DNA of 64,000 nucleotides from Lentilactobacillus parakefiri (GCF_002157585.1 NZ_BDGB01000029.1:26377-90376); one strand, 5' to 3'. Positions 38,533 to 47,604 are shown, numbered from the stretch's first letter. Numbers and translations are program-made. Notes: generated by a model not told the origin, from the sequence alone.

Positions 38533-39234
38533 ATGAAACGCAATGATTTAAAACGCCTAACCGGCACACTGGCAGCGGCGTCTATCCTATTCACACTATC
38601 GGCTGCAGCAAGCCCAGCACGGGCAGCCGACACATTTTCTAAAGACGAAATCAGCGGCCCTACCGGCTACTTTAAAAGTGATAAAGCCCAATTTGCTTTT
38701 CACTGGAAGTACCTCAAAACCAGCAAGGGCGTTCAAACCGTCCTGGTATTCGGTGACTTTAACAAGCCCCAGCTACAGGTTGGGATGCCGACTCTTAACA
38801 ACATTAGTAAGGACCGGCGAACCTTCACTTCCCAATACAAATTCGTCAGCACTAAGGGAAAGCTGCTCAAACAAGTCTATTATTTCCCCCTCGTTAAGCT
38901 GAGTGACACCACCTATCGCGTTCACCTGGCTTACCACAACGGTGCCCGGGTTCCAAGTGCCAATGGCAAAGCCTATACATTTACTAAGACCAGCAAGTCA
39001 CCGGCTAAATCCTATGCCAATAAGTACGCTGCTAAAAGCCTGAAAAAACAGTATACGGCTGAGCTCGAAAAGTCCGTTCAAAAGCAGTACCAAAAGGAAA
39101 AGGCAGCCGGCAAGAATGTCTCAAATCCAAAAACCAATAAGACGGTTCAAAAACGAATTCGCAACAAGGTTAACAGTGCCGTTAAGAAGAGTGTTAAACA
39201 GATTATTAAGGGCTTTAATTACAACGTTAAGTAA
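38533..39234 (+). CDS. Secreted lysine-rich hypothetical protein
   Basis: 233 residues. Signal peptide 1-31 ends in SPARAADT. The ~115-residue middle part (GPTGYFKSDKAQFAFHWKY...) looks like a compact beta domain; the C-terminal ~85 residues are a very basic helical tail (KYAAKSLKKQYTAELEKSVQKQYQKEK) that could bind anionic wall polymers. AAAGGAACTCATT precedes ATG and TATAAT lies 35 nt upstream. No family recognised. A terminator follows. Confidence 0.75.
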   Translation: MKRNDLKRLTGTLAAASILFTLSAAASPARAADTFSKDEISGPTGYFKSDKAQFAFHWKYLKTSKGVQTVLVFGDFNKPQLQVGMPTLNNISKDRRTFTSQYKFVSTKGKLLKQVYYFPLVKLSDTTYRVHLAYHNGARVPSANGKAYTFTKTSKSPAKSYANKYAAKSLKKQYTAELEKSVQKQYQKEKAAGKNVSNPKTNKTVQKRIRNKVNSAVKKSVKQIIKGFNYNVK

Positions 39235-39283
39235 CTAAAAGTAGTGTGGGCTGCTCGCTTCATAATCAGAATAAGGACCATAA

Positions 39284-39320
39284 AAAGCTACCAATGGACG
39301 ATCAATCCACTGGTAGCTTT
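39284..39320 (+). terminator. Intrinsic terminator (twin of 41399-41437)
   Basis: AAAGCTACCA.TGGA pairs with TCCA.TGGTAGCTTT around CGATCAA. Nearly the same sequence, with compensatory stem changes, ends the pyruvate oxidase gene 2.1 kb downstream. Confidence 0.85.
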
Positions 39321-39331
39321 AATTCACACCG

Positions 39332-39349
39332 ATGTTTCACATGAAACAT
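39332..39349. repeat. parS-like palindrome, copy 1
   Basis: ATGTTTCACATGAAACAT: inverted repeat ATGTTTCA-CA-TGAAACAT. Differs by one base from the Firmicute ParB site TGTTTCACGTGAAACA. Intergenic. Confidence 0.6.
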
Positions 39350-39412
39350 TCTGTTCCATTAGCTCCCGACATTGTTCTGTTCTATAATGTAATGTCGTCA
39401 AGAGGCGATAAC

Positions 39413-39520
39413 TATGAACAAACATTTAACAGTTTTATTGCAACGGGATCACTATTGGCAGCTGGCGCTATTTCAATACCAGTACCGACCACAGCCGATG
39501 CCAAAGCTTTAAGCTTGTGA
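39413..39520 (+). pseudogene. Fragment of a secreted-protein gene (frameshifted signal peptide)
   Basis: AGAGGCG precedes ATG 39413, which reads MNKHLTVLL and then goes out of frame; another frame immediately supplies ATGSLLAAGAISIPVPTTADAKAL, a typical signal-peptide h-region and AxA cleavage site, before stopping at 39520. Together they look like the first ~34 codons of a secreted protein with a frameshift and loss of the rest. Confidence 0.55.
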
Positions 39521-39546
39521 ACTAACCAGTTGCACTCAGTTCCAAG

Positions 39547-39576
39547 TTGCGTTATATTTTTAAACATACTTATAAA
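39547..39576 (+). promoter_or_regulatory. Candidate promoter of pyruvate oxidase
   Basis: TTGCGT (39547-39552), 18-nt spacer, TATAAA (39571-39576), about 25 nt before the TTTAGGAGTG ribosome site. No clear catabolite-responsive element seen. Confidence 0.5.
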
Positions 39577-39615
39577 AAGTAAGCATTACATTTTAGATTT
39601 AGGAGTGATTCATTC

Positions 39616-41364
39616 ATGGCAAAAATGACAGCTGGCCAAGCGTTGGCCAAAGTACTTGTAAGTTGGGATATTGATCATTTATATGGGATCACAGCCGACT
39701 CAATCAATAATACGGTTGACGGTCTCTATCAAGAACGCGACAAAATTAAATACATTCAGGTTCGCCATGAGGAAGTCGGCTCCTTGGCCGCAACCGCCGA
39801 CGCCAAATTAACCGGTAAGGTCGGCATCAGTTTTGGCTCCGCCGGTCCTGGCGCAACCCATCTGTTCAACGGCTTGTACGATGCCAAGATGGATCACGCA
39901 CCGGTTGTCGCCATTGTCGGTCAGTCGGCAACCCCGATCATGAACACCTATTTCTTCCAAGAAATGGATCAGGATCCGCTGTTCGTTGACCTGACTGATT
40001 TCCACAAACAAGTCACCAACCCGGAACAAATTCCCTACGTGATGTATGAAGCGATCCGCTACGCCTACCGGACAAAGGGTCCCGCCGTTGTGATTATTCC
40101 GGATAACCTATCAGGCGAAGAGATTGATTTTGAACCTTACAAAACGGCAAAAGTGCTCAAGCCAGCGACAACCATCAGCGTGGACCAAGCCGCTGTCGAC
40201 CAGATCTATGAGTTGCTTAAACAAGCCAAGCACCCTGTCTTATGGGCAGGACTGGGCTTGAAAGATGCTCGTGATGAAGTCGTCCAATTTTCTGAACGCT
40301 TCAGTGTCCCGGTGCTCACCACTGCTCCGGCAACCGGCGTCATGCCAACAGACCATCCAAACTTCATGGGATCTCGGGGGCGCCTGGGAACCAAGCCAGC
40401 CTTTGAGGTAACCCAGGCAGCCGACCTAATCATCCTGGCAGGAACCAACTACCCGTTTAGCCGCTTCCTACCAAAAGGCATTAAGTTCGTTCAAATTAAC
40501 AACAACGTTGAAGATTTGGGGAAGCAACATGACATTGACCTGACTGTCCTCGCCGATGCCAAGCCGTTCCTCGCCAAATTAAATGAAAAAGCACCAATCG
40601 CTTCAACCCCATTCCTCAAAGCTGCTCAAAAGGACAAGCAGAACTGGGATGCCTGGTTGAATCAGGTCGCTGATGACGATCAGGATGGCCTCGCACCAGA
40701 AGCCGTTATTCGCGCTATTAAGGAAAATAGTTCTGATGACGCGGTGTTCGGCCTCGACGTTGGTAACAACTTAATGTGGGCCATCCGCCAGCTGCCGTTT
40801 AACCACGACCAAAAGTTCAGTATGTCCGCTTGGTTCGGGACCATGGGTTATGCCCTACCAGCCAGTATCGCCGGCAAATTAAGTTATCCAAATCGCCAAG
40901 TCTTCAGCATCTCCGGTGATGGTGGCTTCTCAATGGTGATGCAGGATCTGCTGACTCAGGTGCAGTACCAGCTGCCAATTATCAACGTCGTTCTGGAAAA
41001 CGGTGCATTCGGTTACATTCAACATGAAAAGATTACTGCCAACCAAGAGCCGTACGGTATCCACTTCATTGGTGCCAACTGGGCCGGTTTTGCCGACGAC
41101 ATGGGTGCAATTGGCATTCAAGTATCTGATCGGCAATCGCTGAAGGAAGCCTTCGAAAAAATTAAAAAATTACAAGCTAGCGGCAATACCAAACCAATTT
41201 TGATTGATGCCAAGGTTAAGAACCAGGATCCGGTTGATACCAGCTTCATGCCAATCGATCCTGACCAGTTTGATCAAGCAACCATCGACACGTATACCAA
41301 ACAATCGAACCTATTTGATCAGCCAGCCTTTTCAACCCTTCTTAAGGAAGAAAACAACCGTTAA
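39616..41364 (+). CDS. pox: Pyruvate oxidase (ThDP/FAD)
   Basis: 582 residues; cytosolic, converts pyruvate, phosphate and O2 to acetyl phosphate, CO2 and H2O2. Three-domain ThDP enzyme: N-terminal PYR domain with the conserved Glu in VRHEEVGSLAA, central FAD domain, C-terminal PP domain with the GDGGFSMVMQDLL...VVLEN ThDP-Mg motif. Length is that of lactobacillus POX. TTTAGGAGTG precedes ATG. Alternatives in the family (acetolactate synthase, oxalyl-CoA decarboxylase) fit less well. Monocistronic between two similar terminators; a possible promoter lies 40-70 nt upstream. Confidence 0.92.
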   Translation: MAKMTAGQALAKVLVSWDIDHLYGITADSINNTVDGLYQERDKIKYIQVRHEEVGSLAATADAKLTGKVGISFGSAGPGATHLFNGLYDAKMDHAPVVAIVGQSATPIMNTYFFQEMDQDPLFVDLTDFHKQVTNPEQIPYVMYEAIRYAYRTKGPAVVIIPDNLSGEEIDFEPYKTAKVLKPATTISVDQAAVDQIYELLKQAKHPVLWAGLGLKDARDEVVQFSERFSVPVLTTAPATGVMPTDHPNFMGSRGRLGTKPAFEVTQAADLIILAGTNYPFSRFLPKGIKFVQINNNVEDLGKQHDIDLTVLADAKPFLAKLNEKAPIASTPFLKAAQKDKQNWDAWLNQVADDDQDGLAPEAVIRAIKENSSDDAVFGLDVGNNLMWAIRQLPFNHDQKFSMSAWFGTMGYALPASIAGKLSYPNRQVFSISGDGGFSMVMQDLLTQVQYQLPIINVVLENGAFGYIQHEKITANQEPYGIHFIGANWAGFADDMGAIGIQVSDRQSLKEAFEKIKKLQASGNTKPILIDAKVKNQDPVDTSFMPIDPDQFDQATIDTYTKQSNLFDQPAFSTLLKEENNR

Positions 41365-41398
41365 AAACATTTGAATTCAATAAGGACTCATTAACCAT

Positions 41399-41437
41399 AA
41401 AAGGCCACCAGTGGACGATAAATCCACTGGTGGCTTT
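41399..41437. terminator. Intrinsic terminator (twin of 39284-39320)
   Basis: AAAGGCCACCAGTGGA pairs with TCCACTGGTGGCTTT. Compared with the twin, T/A pairs are replaced by C/G pairs on both arms. Lies between pox and a convergent gene. Confidence 0.88.
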
Positions 41438-41463
41438 AGTTGATGATTAATCATTTTCAGTAA

Positions 41464-42009
41464 TTAATTAGCCCATGCCCAAGTTGGATCCCAACCGACT
41501 TGAGTTAATTGATGATGGAGATCATTAATTTTACCAAGATAATGATTGTTCTTATTAAAGTATTGAATTACGTACTGTTGCTTCTTTTTAGGAACAAAGT
41601 AACTGTATGACGCATCCAAAGTATCGCGAAAACTATTCGTTACCACCTTGGTCGTGTGTGCTTTAACCAGCACTGATTTTGCAGGATGAAACACGGGACG
41701 ATCATACAACCGATACCCCGTCAAATTAGCAAACCAGAGCTTCGAAAAGTAGAATCGGATGTTATGATTACTCTCGTTTTGAATTCTTGTGTCATACACC
41801 GCCACACTTGACAGTGTCTTATGCAACTTATCTGAGACATGACTAAGTCGTTTATTGAATCTAAACTGAAAGTTGATATGATCATTCTTGCTTGAGCGAG
41901 CAATCGTACCATAATTTACAACAGTTTCAGCATTTGCTACCGCAGGACTAAAGTATAGAAAGCTAAAAATTAGTCCCATGGCTATCATTACCTTACAAAC
42001 TTTTTTCAT
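41464..42009 (-). CDS. Small secreted hypothetical protein
   Basis: 181 residues. MKKVCKVMIAMGLIFSF starts a signal peptide that ends near VANAETVV. The mature part (~155 residues) is basic, with many Phe, Tyr and Asn residues and a final WDPTWAWAN. A GGGGAAGG ribosome site precedes ATG 42009; an earlier start at 42057 has none. No family recognised; its layout resembles other short exported proteins of this region (38533, 45178). Confidence 0.7.
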   Translation of the reverse strand: MKKVCKVMIAMGLIFSFLYFSPAVANAETVVNYGTIARSSKNDHINFQFRFNKRLSHVSDKLHKTLSSVAVYDTRIQNESNHNIRFYFSKLWFANLTGYRLYDRPVFHPAKSVLVKAHTTKVVTNSFRDTLDASYSYFVPKKKQQYVIQYFNKNNHYLGKINDLHHQLTQVGWDPTWAWAN

Positions 42010-42189
42010 CTTTTTTCCTTCCCCTCGTCGTTCACTGGATATACAATAATCGATCATTTATACATCCAATACTCATTGTTGCACTCTTCATTTTTAAATG
42101 CAATATTCCCTAAAAAGGGATGTCAAGAGACCGTTATTCCGGTTATATAGATGCAGTCAAGAGTCTTACATTTCAATATAGATACAAAT

Positions 42190-42257
42190 AACCCCCTTCA
42201 ACTAAGTGGCTGATGAATCAAGCCAATGGATAACCACTTAAATTGAGGGGGGCTTTA
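42190..42257 (-). terminator. Long hairpin terminator
   Basis: AACCCCCTTCAA..AAGTGG pairs with CCACTT..TTGAGGGGGGCTT. Follows the EIIC gene on the minus strand; the remaining ~130 nt to the next gene (42058-42189) show nothing distinctive. Confidence 0.7.
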
Positions 42258-42296
42258 TTAAATTGATTAATTTGACTCCAGCTAATCTCTGACTAA

Positions 42297-43502
42297 TCAG
42301 TGAGCCACAACCGCCTCACCAGCTTCCACGTCATCCTGTCGCAGCAGGTCGCTAACCTCTTGACGGCGGCCATAAACGTAAGTCAGTGAAAAGCTGACGA
42401 CAAATGCGATTACGCAACTGATCAGAAATGCCGGGATAGCGTTGGTTGCAATACTAATGAATCCCAAAACGCTATTAGAGCCCAGTGAGACTGCTAAAAC
42501 ATGGGTGAGTCCCAAATATACTGAGGCGACAGCCGAACCGATCATTGAGGCGATAAATGGGAACTTTAACTTAAGATTAATCCCAAACATTGCCGGTTCC
42601 GTGATTCCCAGTAAAGCGGACATACTAGCCGATGATGCCAGTCCCCGCTGTTTTTTATCCTTAGTTAAAAAGAAAACCGCTAGTGCTGAAGCACCCTGAG
42701 CAATATTGGATACTGACGCAATTGGAAAAATGAAACTCCCGCCGGTTTGTTTCACGTTGGCAATTAATTGAGTCTCAATTGCTGGAAAACTCTGATGCAG
42801 TCCAGTGATGACCAAAGGTGCATAGAACAAGCCTAAGACGCCAGTTCCAAAGGCCCCCGAAGTCTGGTACAGCCACAACAAGCCGTTGGTTAAGCCATCG
42901 CTGACATCCCGCATAACCGGGCCAACAATCACAAAGGTTAAAAGCCCAGTCAATAGAATCGTAATGAGTGGTGCAAATGTATAGTCAAGTGCTTCTGGAA
43001 GCCGTTTATGACACTGTTTTTCAATGACCGACAACAACCAGGCCACCGCCAGCATTGGAATCACGGATCCCTGGTAGCCTGCTTGCGCGACCGGCATCCC
43101 TAAAATATGCCAGTATTCAAGTGAATGATTGGCCACCGCGGTACTCACATCATAGCCACTCACAAGCGCCGGCGATACCATCATCATCCCCATGGCAGCT
43201 CCTAAATACGGATTCCCACCAAAGCGCTTGGTGGCTGAAAAGCCAATTAGGACCGGTAAAAATGCAAAGGGTGCGTTGGCCAAGACATTAATAAACGCCG
43301 CAAATCCTTTAAACTGAGGATAAGCTGTAACCAAAGAAGCACTCATGAATAGGTGGGGCGCTACTAAAACGTTGTGCAGTGCCATAAACAGGCCAGCCGC
43401 CACGATTGCGGGAATAATTGGAACAAAGATATCAGCCAACAGATTGATAAAGCTGATAAATCCTTTTTGAGTCTTTTTGATCATTCTAATAAACAAATGC
43501 AT
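42297..43502 (-). CDS. PTS EIIC component, glucose/sucrose family, without EIIB
   Basis: 401 residues, about 10 TM. LLADIFVPIIPAIVAAGLFMAL and the substrate-site motif GITEPAMFG identify the Glc-superfamily EIIC of sucrose/trehalose/beta-glucoside type. In that group EIIC is normally fused to an N-terminal EIIB with a phospho-Cys (CxTRLR); here the protein starts exactly at the linker into EIIC and no EIIB or EIIA lies in the window. AGGAGG is only two bases from ATG 43502 but eight bases from the in-frame TTG at 43496, so TTG may be the true start. It needs EIIB/EIIA from elsewhere or is a remnant. Confidence 0.82.
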   Translation of the reverse strand: MHLFIRMIKKTQKGFISFINLLADIFVPIIPAIVAAGLFMALHNVLVAPHLFMSASLVTAYPQFKGFAAFINVLANAPFAFLPVLIGFSATKRFGGNPYLGAAMGMMMVSPALVSGYDVSTAVANHSLEYWHILGMPVAQAGYQGSVIPMLAVAWLLSVIEKQCHKRLPEALDYTFAPLITILLTGLLTFVIVGPVMRDVSDGLTNGLLWLYQTSGAFGTGVLGLFYAPLVITGLHQSFPAIETQLIANVKQTGGSFIFPIASVSNIAQGASALAVFFLTKDKKQRGLASSASMSALLGITEPAMFGINLKLKFPFIASMIGSAVASVYLGLTHVLAVSLGSNSVLGFISIATNAIPAFLISCVIAFVVSFSLTYVYGRRQEVSDLLRQDDVEAGEAVVAH

Positions 43503-43706
43503 ATCCTCCTAAAAATAGTCACTTCGAACCATTCTACGGGTTTTCAACACAGATGCAAGGATATTTCCGGGATTTCTTGCTTAAGCATGTCTCCACAAGT
43601 GTTTTCATCACCATTTTCATGGGAAGATAACCATGATCAAAAAATCTGTCTTAACTTAAGATTATGCCCACATCCAAGGGGTTCTTGTGCTATGATTTGA
43701 GAGGAA

Positions 43707-43721
43707 GTTTCACATGAAACA
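43707..43721. repeat. parS-like palindrome, copy 2
   Basis: GTTTCACATGAAACA, preceded by A instead of T. Lies 25 nt before the MFS start codon, directly upstream of its ribosome site. Confidence 0.5.
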
Positions 43722-43745
43722 ATTTAACTGTTGGAGGGTTTGCAA

Positions 43746-44927
43746 GTGACTAAGTATCAAGTTCAATCATTAGTATTCATCCTCGTTGCCTTTATGTTGG
43801 GGTGCAACGAATTCATTGTCGTCGGGATTCTGCCGGATTTATCGGCCCAATTTCACACGCCCATCTCGACCATGGGCTACTTGGTCACCATTTTTGCGAT
43901 GGTTTACGCCATCAGTACGCCATTTGTGACCATTCTGACCAGTCGTTACAGTCGCTACAAGACACTGCTGACTTTGATGATTATCTTTCTGATTGGCAAC
44001 ACCCTCAGCGCCCTTTCAATTGGCTACTTGACGATGATGGCCTCCAGAATTATCACCGCAACCACAGCTGGTTCCATTATTTCACTGATCATGACTTTCG
44101 CCAGCACGATTGCCCCACGGGATAAGCGAGCATCGTTAGTTTCCTGGATATTTGCCGGCTTTAGCATCGCGTCTGTGTTTGGGGTGCCGATTGGCGTTGC
44201 CGTCAGCACGAGCTTTGGCTGGCGTTACACCTTCTGGGGACTTTCGGTCATCAGTATTTTAACCTTCCTATTATTAGCACACATTCTGCCCAAAAAGGTC
44301 AAGCAGACTAAGAGTACCATTAAAAACCAGCTGACCATCCTGCTGGATCCCCGAATCTACTACGGTGTTTTCCTGGTCTTGTTCACAGCCGCAACCATGT
44401 ACGGCTACTACACCTATATTCGTCCGCTGCTCACCACGTCGATGGGCTTCAGTACCCAGAGCTTGAACTGGCTGCTATTCATCATTGGGATTATGAGTAT
44501 CATCAGTAATCGACTATCTGGCATGCTGGCAGAAAAGCCCAACAGCCTGCAAAAGGTACCGCTCTTTTACGTTGCCGATATCCTCTTGCTGGCAGTCTTC
44601 CCATTTGCCCTGCACAGTAAAATTGCCGGTCTAGCAATCATGCTCATCCTGACGTTGATTGTGACAATCATCAATTCACCGGTTCAGATCCATTTCTTGA
44701 ATCTGGCAGAATCAGAATACCCACAGTCGCTGGTCTTTGCCTCATCCCTGAGTTCGATTTTCTTTAACTTCGGTATTTCACTGGGGTCCGCCACGGCTTC
44801 AAGTTTAGTGGGCATCGTTGGCCTTGATAGAATCAGTATTGGATCGGTCGTTTTTGCTGTTCTGTCGCTCGGGTCGCTAATTTTGATTAACCGGGCTATC
44901 AGGAAGCATTCGTCGATGAAGGTCTGA
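43746..44927 (+). CDS. MFS transporter, DHA1 (AraJ/YdhP-like)
   Basis: 393 residues, 12 predicted TM. CNEFIVVGILPDLSAQFHTPISTMG is characteristic of the AraJ/YdhP/chloramphenicol-efflux DHA1 group, and the loop 2-3 motif is reduced to SRYSRYKTLL. GTG 43746 is the start because GGAGG is eight bases upstream; the TTG at 43731 would precede that site. Probable efflux of sugars, arabinose-like compounds or drugs; substrate unknown. The sequence upstream (43503-43745, 243 nt, shared with the divergent EIIC gene) contains a parS-like palindrome. Confidence 0.85.
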   Translation: MTKYQVQSLVFILVAFMLGCNEFIVVGILPDLSAQFHTPISTMGYLVTIFAMVYAISTPFVTILTSRYSRYKTLLTLMIIFLIGNTLSALSIGYLTMMASRIITATTAGSIISLIMTFASTIAPRDKRASLVSWIFAGFSIASVFGVPIGVAVSTSFGWRYTFWGLSVISILTFLLLAHILPKKVKQTKSTIKNQLTILLDPRIYYGVFLVLFTAATMYGYYTYIRPLLTTSMGFSTQSLNWLLFIIGIMSIISNRLSGMLAEKPNSLQKVPLFYVADILLLAVFPFALHSKIAGLAIMLILTLIVTIINSPVQIHFLNLAESEYPQSLVFASSLSSIFFNFGISLGSATASSLVGIVGLDRISIGSVVFAVLSLGSLILINRAIRKHSSMKV

Positions 44928-45002
44928 CACTGGCTTGGTACTGGCTGTTCTTGATCATAATTATGTTTCTGGATTTAACTTATCACATCCTCTAAAACTC
45001 AT

Positions 45003-45052
45003 TAAAGCAGTCTCTCGTATCTATCAGATAGATATCAGGGACTGCTTTAATC
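45003..45052 (+). terminator. Intrinsic terminator
   Basis: AAAGCAGTCTCT pairs with AGGGACTGCTTT, with an inner ATCTATC/GATAGAT stem and a T-containing tail. Confidence 0.8.
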
Positions 45053-45124
45053 TAAACTTGAATTATCCATTAACCTAATTTACCACATGGAACTGAAACG
45101 TCTGAACCATAATAACCAATAATT

Positions 45125-45153
45125 TTCAAATTCAGCTCTTAATCAGGTATACT
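45125..45153 (+). promoter_or_regulatory. Candidate promoter
   Basis: TTCAAA (45125-45130), 17 nt, TATACT (45148-45153), just upstream of GGGAGGAGG and the ATG at 45178. Confidence 0.6.
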
Positions 45154-45177
45154 GAGGTAAATGGGAGGAGGATACAG

Positions 45178-45957
45178 ATGAAAAAATGGTCTTTGTTGTT
45201 ACTTAGTCTAGGATTAGGGATAGTTATGCTGTCTAATCCAACTACTCATGCCAGTTCTGGTTACACGGTTATCAAGAGCTCATTTCCTGCCGGGGTTGGT
45301 AAAATGTATCATGCAGCTAATCCAAAACAGAACGCTTACGTTTGGACGACCACTAAGCACACTAAAAAATTAGCAAACATTAAGAACTATCCAAACACTT
45401 CTTGGCATTCGACCGGCACGGTTGTGCTTCGTCATAATCATAAGAATGCCGTTTACTACCGAGTTGGTGCCGTTTCCCCAACTAAAACCAAGAAATCAGT
45501 TACTGGTTGGATTTGGCGAGGCTACCTCAAACCAGGGTACAACCCTAATTTTACCAAAGTTAGAAGCATTAGCCTCGATAACGCCACTAACGCAGAATAC
45601 ACTCAGTTTATCAAGCAATCCAAATACCAGCAGCTAACCCGTGATATTTTGGCACTATTTCCCAATAGTACCGTTTCCAAGCCATTGAGTCGGTATGCGT
45701 TATTTCGTGAACCCAAGGATAAGGTTGTTAACAATGTAGCCACTTTCAAAGCAATGGATGACTTTTTGAATGTCAAAAACCGTTTAACCAACCAGCAGCG
45801 GTTAGCAAAAATTAAGGCAATTCTAGCGGCCAACGGCTATACTGCTGCTAATCGACAAAGGGAATACATCATTGGCATCTATCTCACTAACTTCCAGTGG
45901 TCCGATCAATATGATACCGGCGATATGCATCAAGGATTTGTGATTGGAACCAAATAA
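45178..45957 (+). CDS. Secreted hypothetical protein with SH3-like N-terminal domain
   Basis: 259 residues. Signal peptide 1-26 (ends HASSGY). Residues ~40-125 share a pattern with the neighbouring protein at 46166: YVW....TKKLANIKNYPNT, then HN/R...YYRV and GWIWRGYLKPG, suggesting a compact wall-binding SH3-like domain. The C-terminal ~130 residues (SISLDNATNAEYTQFIKQ...) are alpha-helical and not recognised. GGGAGGAGG precedes ATG. The two genes are probably tandem paralogs in their N-terminal part. Confidence 0.72.
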   Translation: MKKWSLLLLSLGLGIVMLSNPTTHASSGYTVIKSSFPAGVGKMYHAANPKQNAYVWTTTKHTKKLANIKNYPNTSWHSTGTVVLRHNHKNAVYYRVGAVSPTKTKKSVTGWIWRGYLKPGYNPNFTKVRSISLDNATNAEYTQFIKQSKYQQLTRDILALFPNSTVSKPLSRYALFREPKDKVVNNVATFKAMDDFLNVKNRLTNQQRLAKIKAILAANGYTAANRQREYIIGIYLTNFQWSDQYDTGDMHQGFVIGTK

Positions 45958-46019
45958 AATTAACGATTGTCCCACCCACTTAGGTTCTTCGGAAGGGGAA
46001 GCGGAAATCGTACGCCTCA

Positions 46020-46048
46020 TTGAAACATTTTACTTCTGCCTTTATAAT
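46020..46048 (+). promoter_or_regulatory. Promoter of the 46166 gene
   Basis: TTGAAA (46020-46025), 17-nt spacer, TATAAT (46043-46048). Confidence 0.75.
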
Positions 46049-46165
46049 TGTGTGGAAAGTAATCACTAAGTTTCTATGCTTTCAAAGTCCACAATCAATT
46101 ACTTTCAGCTAATCTTGGAACAATTTGAGGTTTTGGGCACTACCTATAAAGAGAGGGGGATTATC

Positions 46166-47545
46166 GTGTACAAATCACTAACGTTCGCCATCACGCTCGC
46201 ATCCTTGTTGACGGCGTCAATTTTCTGTAGCCAAACCGCACCATCGGCAGCCGCCAAAGTTACCATTACTACCAATAAGACATTCAAAAAAACGTCATTT
46301 TTACCGAACACCAATAAAAATGTTTACGTGTGGAATGCAAAATATAACAGGAAGTTACATAATTTGAAGAACTATCCGCGGACAAATCTGTATGCCACCA
46401 AGCGGGTCACCATCAAGACCCGTAACTACTTTGGCAGTTATTACGACGTCCAAAGTGCCAACAAAAAGATTAAGGGTTACGTCTGGCATGGCCAGCTAAT
46501 CCAAGGAAAATACTATAAGGGCGGCTTCTACCGCTACCCAACCCTGAACGTCCTGTTGGCCAACCGGCGTTACGTTAAGGGGAACAAGCCCGGTTACTGG
46601 GACGCTTCTGGGATTTATTCTTATGCTAACCGGATTAATGGCACCATCAACAAGGAACACTTGCAAGCATTTACCAAGACACCATCGTTCAGTGACCAAA
46701 AGAAGGTTCTAACCTACCTCGAAAAGGACCGGCCATATCTGCCGAAAATGTTGAACTATGGCAACCATAACGGGGCACGGATTGTGATGCGCCGAACCAA
46801 AACCAAGGCCGGTCAGTCGGTTCGCGTTCCAATGATCGATATTTTAAACGACCGCGCAACCGGCAATAATTGGGAAGAGATCAATTCATTTGCCTCAGTC
46901 CTAGATCTGGCCAAACTCCCTAACGGTGGCAAGCCGATTGCCACATACGATGTCAACAAAACCTCGGTCATCCCATTTGGCGGCCGCCAGTTTGACTTTC
47001 CAGATCCAAACGCCGAGTTCTCAGCCGCTGCAAACGGGCCCATTACCCACATCTATGGCAACGACTTCGGCCCTGACCATAACCTATCATTAGTCGATCA
47101 GGATCGCTGGTTACGTTATGTCCCGACCAGTAACATACTCAAGCTATCGAATACCCAACCGACGTTTAAGGACGGCATCTGGTATTACCCGGCAACTTTT
47201 CAAAATAATGTCAGTTACGGTAAATACGATCAAAAGATGTTGGGCCAAATGAACCCATCCAAATCCCAATATTACCGCTACGTCACCACCCTAGGCTTTT
47301 ACCAGTACCACTACGAAAATGGGAAGTGGCATGGTCAATACCAAGCAATGTTCTTTTCAAACCAACCCACGCCAAATGGCCAAGTGATCTTGACCTTCGC
47401 TAAGCTGGTCACCAAATCAGATGCCTATGACACTTGGGTAGCACCTGAAAATCCACATGATATCCACACCTTCTCTGGCAATGATGCAACGGTTCTACCC
47501 TATCTTTATAAGCCAGTTAGTTATTATGATGCATTTACTAAATAG
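46166..47545 (+). CDS. Secreted hypothetical protein with SH3-like N-terminal domain
   Basis: 459 residues from GTG 46166, which has GAGGGGG six bases upstream; the in-frame ATG at 46076 has no ribosome site and lies close to the -10 box. Signal peptide ~1-31 (QTAPSAAAKV). The N-terminal module KNVYVWNAKYNRKLHNLKNYP...GYVWHGQLIQGKYY parallels the protein at 45178. The C-terminal ~330 residues (from PTLNVLLANRRYVKGNKPGY) are unrecognised and rich in Asn, Tyr and Pro. No LPXTG. A strong promoter and a terminator flank it, so it is monocistronic. Confidence 0.72.
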   Translation: MYKSLTFAITLASLLTASIFCSQTAPSAAAKVTITTNKTFKKTSFLPNTNKNVYVWNAKYNRKLHNLKNYPRTNLYATKRVTIKTRNYFGSYYDVQSANKKIKGYVWHGQLIQGKYYKGGFYRYPTLNVLLANRRYVKGNKPGYWDASGIYSYANRINGTINKEHLQAFTKTPSFSDQKKVLTYLEKDRPYLPKMLNYGNHNGARIVMRRTKTKAGQSVRVPMIDILNDRATGNNWEEINSFASVLDLAKLPNGGKPIATYDVNKTSVIPFGGRQFDFPDPNAEFSAAANGPITHIYGNDFGPDHNLSLVDQDRWLRYVPTSNILKLSNTQPTFKDGIWYYPATFQNNVSYGKYDQKMLGQMNPSKSQYYRYVTTLGFYQYHYENGKWHGQYQAMFFSNQPTPNGQVILTFAKLVTKSDAYDTWVAPENPHDIHTFSGNDATVLPYLYKPVSYYDAFTK

Positions 47546-47560
47546 CATTTTCGGATTGAA

Positions 47561-47604
47561 ACACCTTCGTTCAACGCCAGGCTGAACTGAAGGTGTTATT
47601 TTTA
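47561..47604 (+). terminator. Intrinsic terminator
   Basis: ACACCTTC.GTTCA pairs with TGAAC.GAAGGTGT, followed by TATTTTT. Confidence 0.85.
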
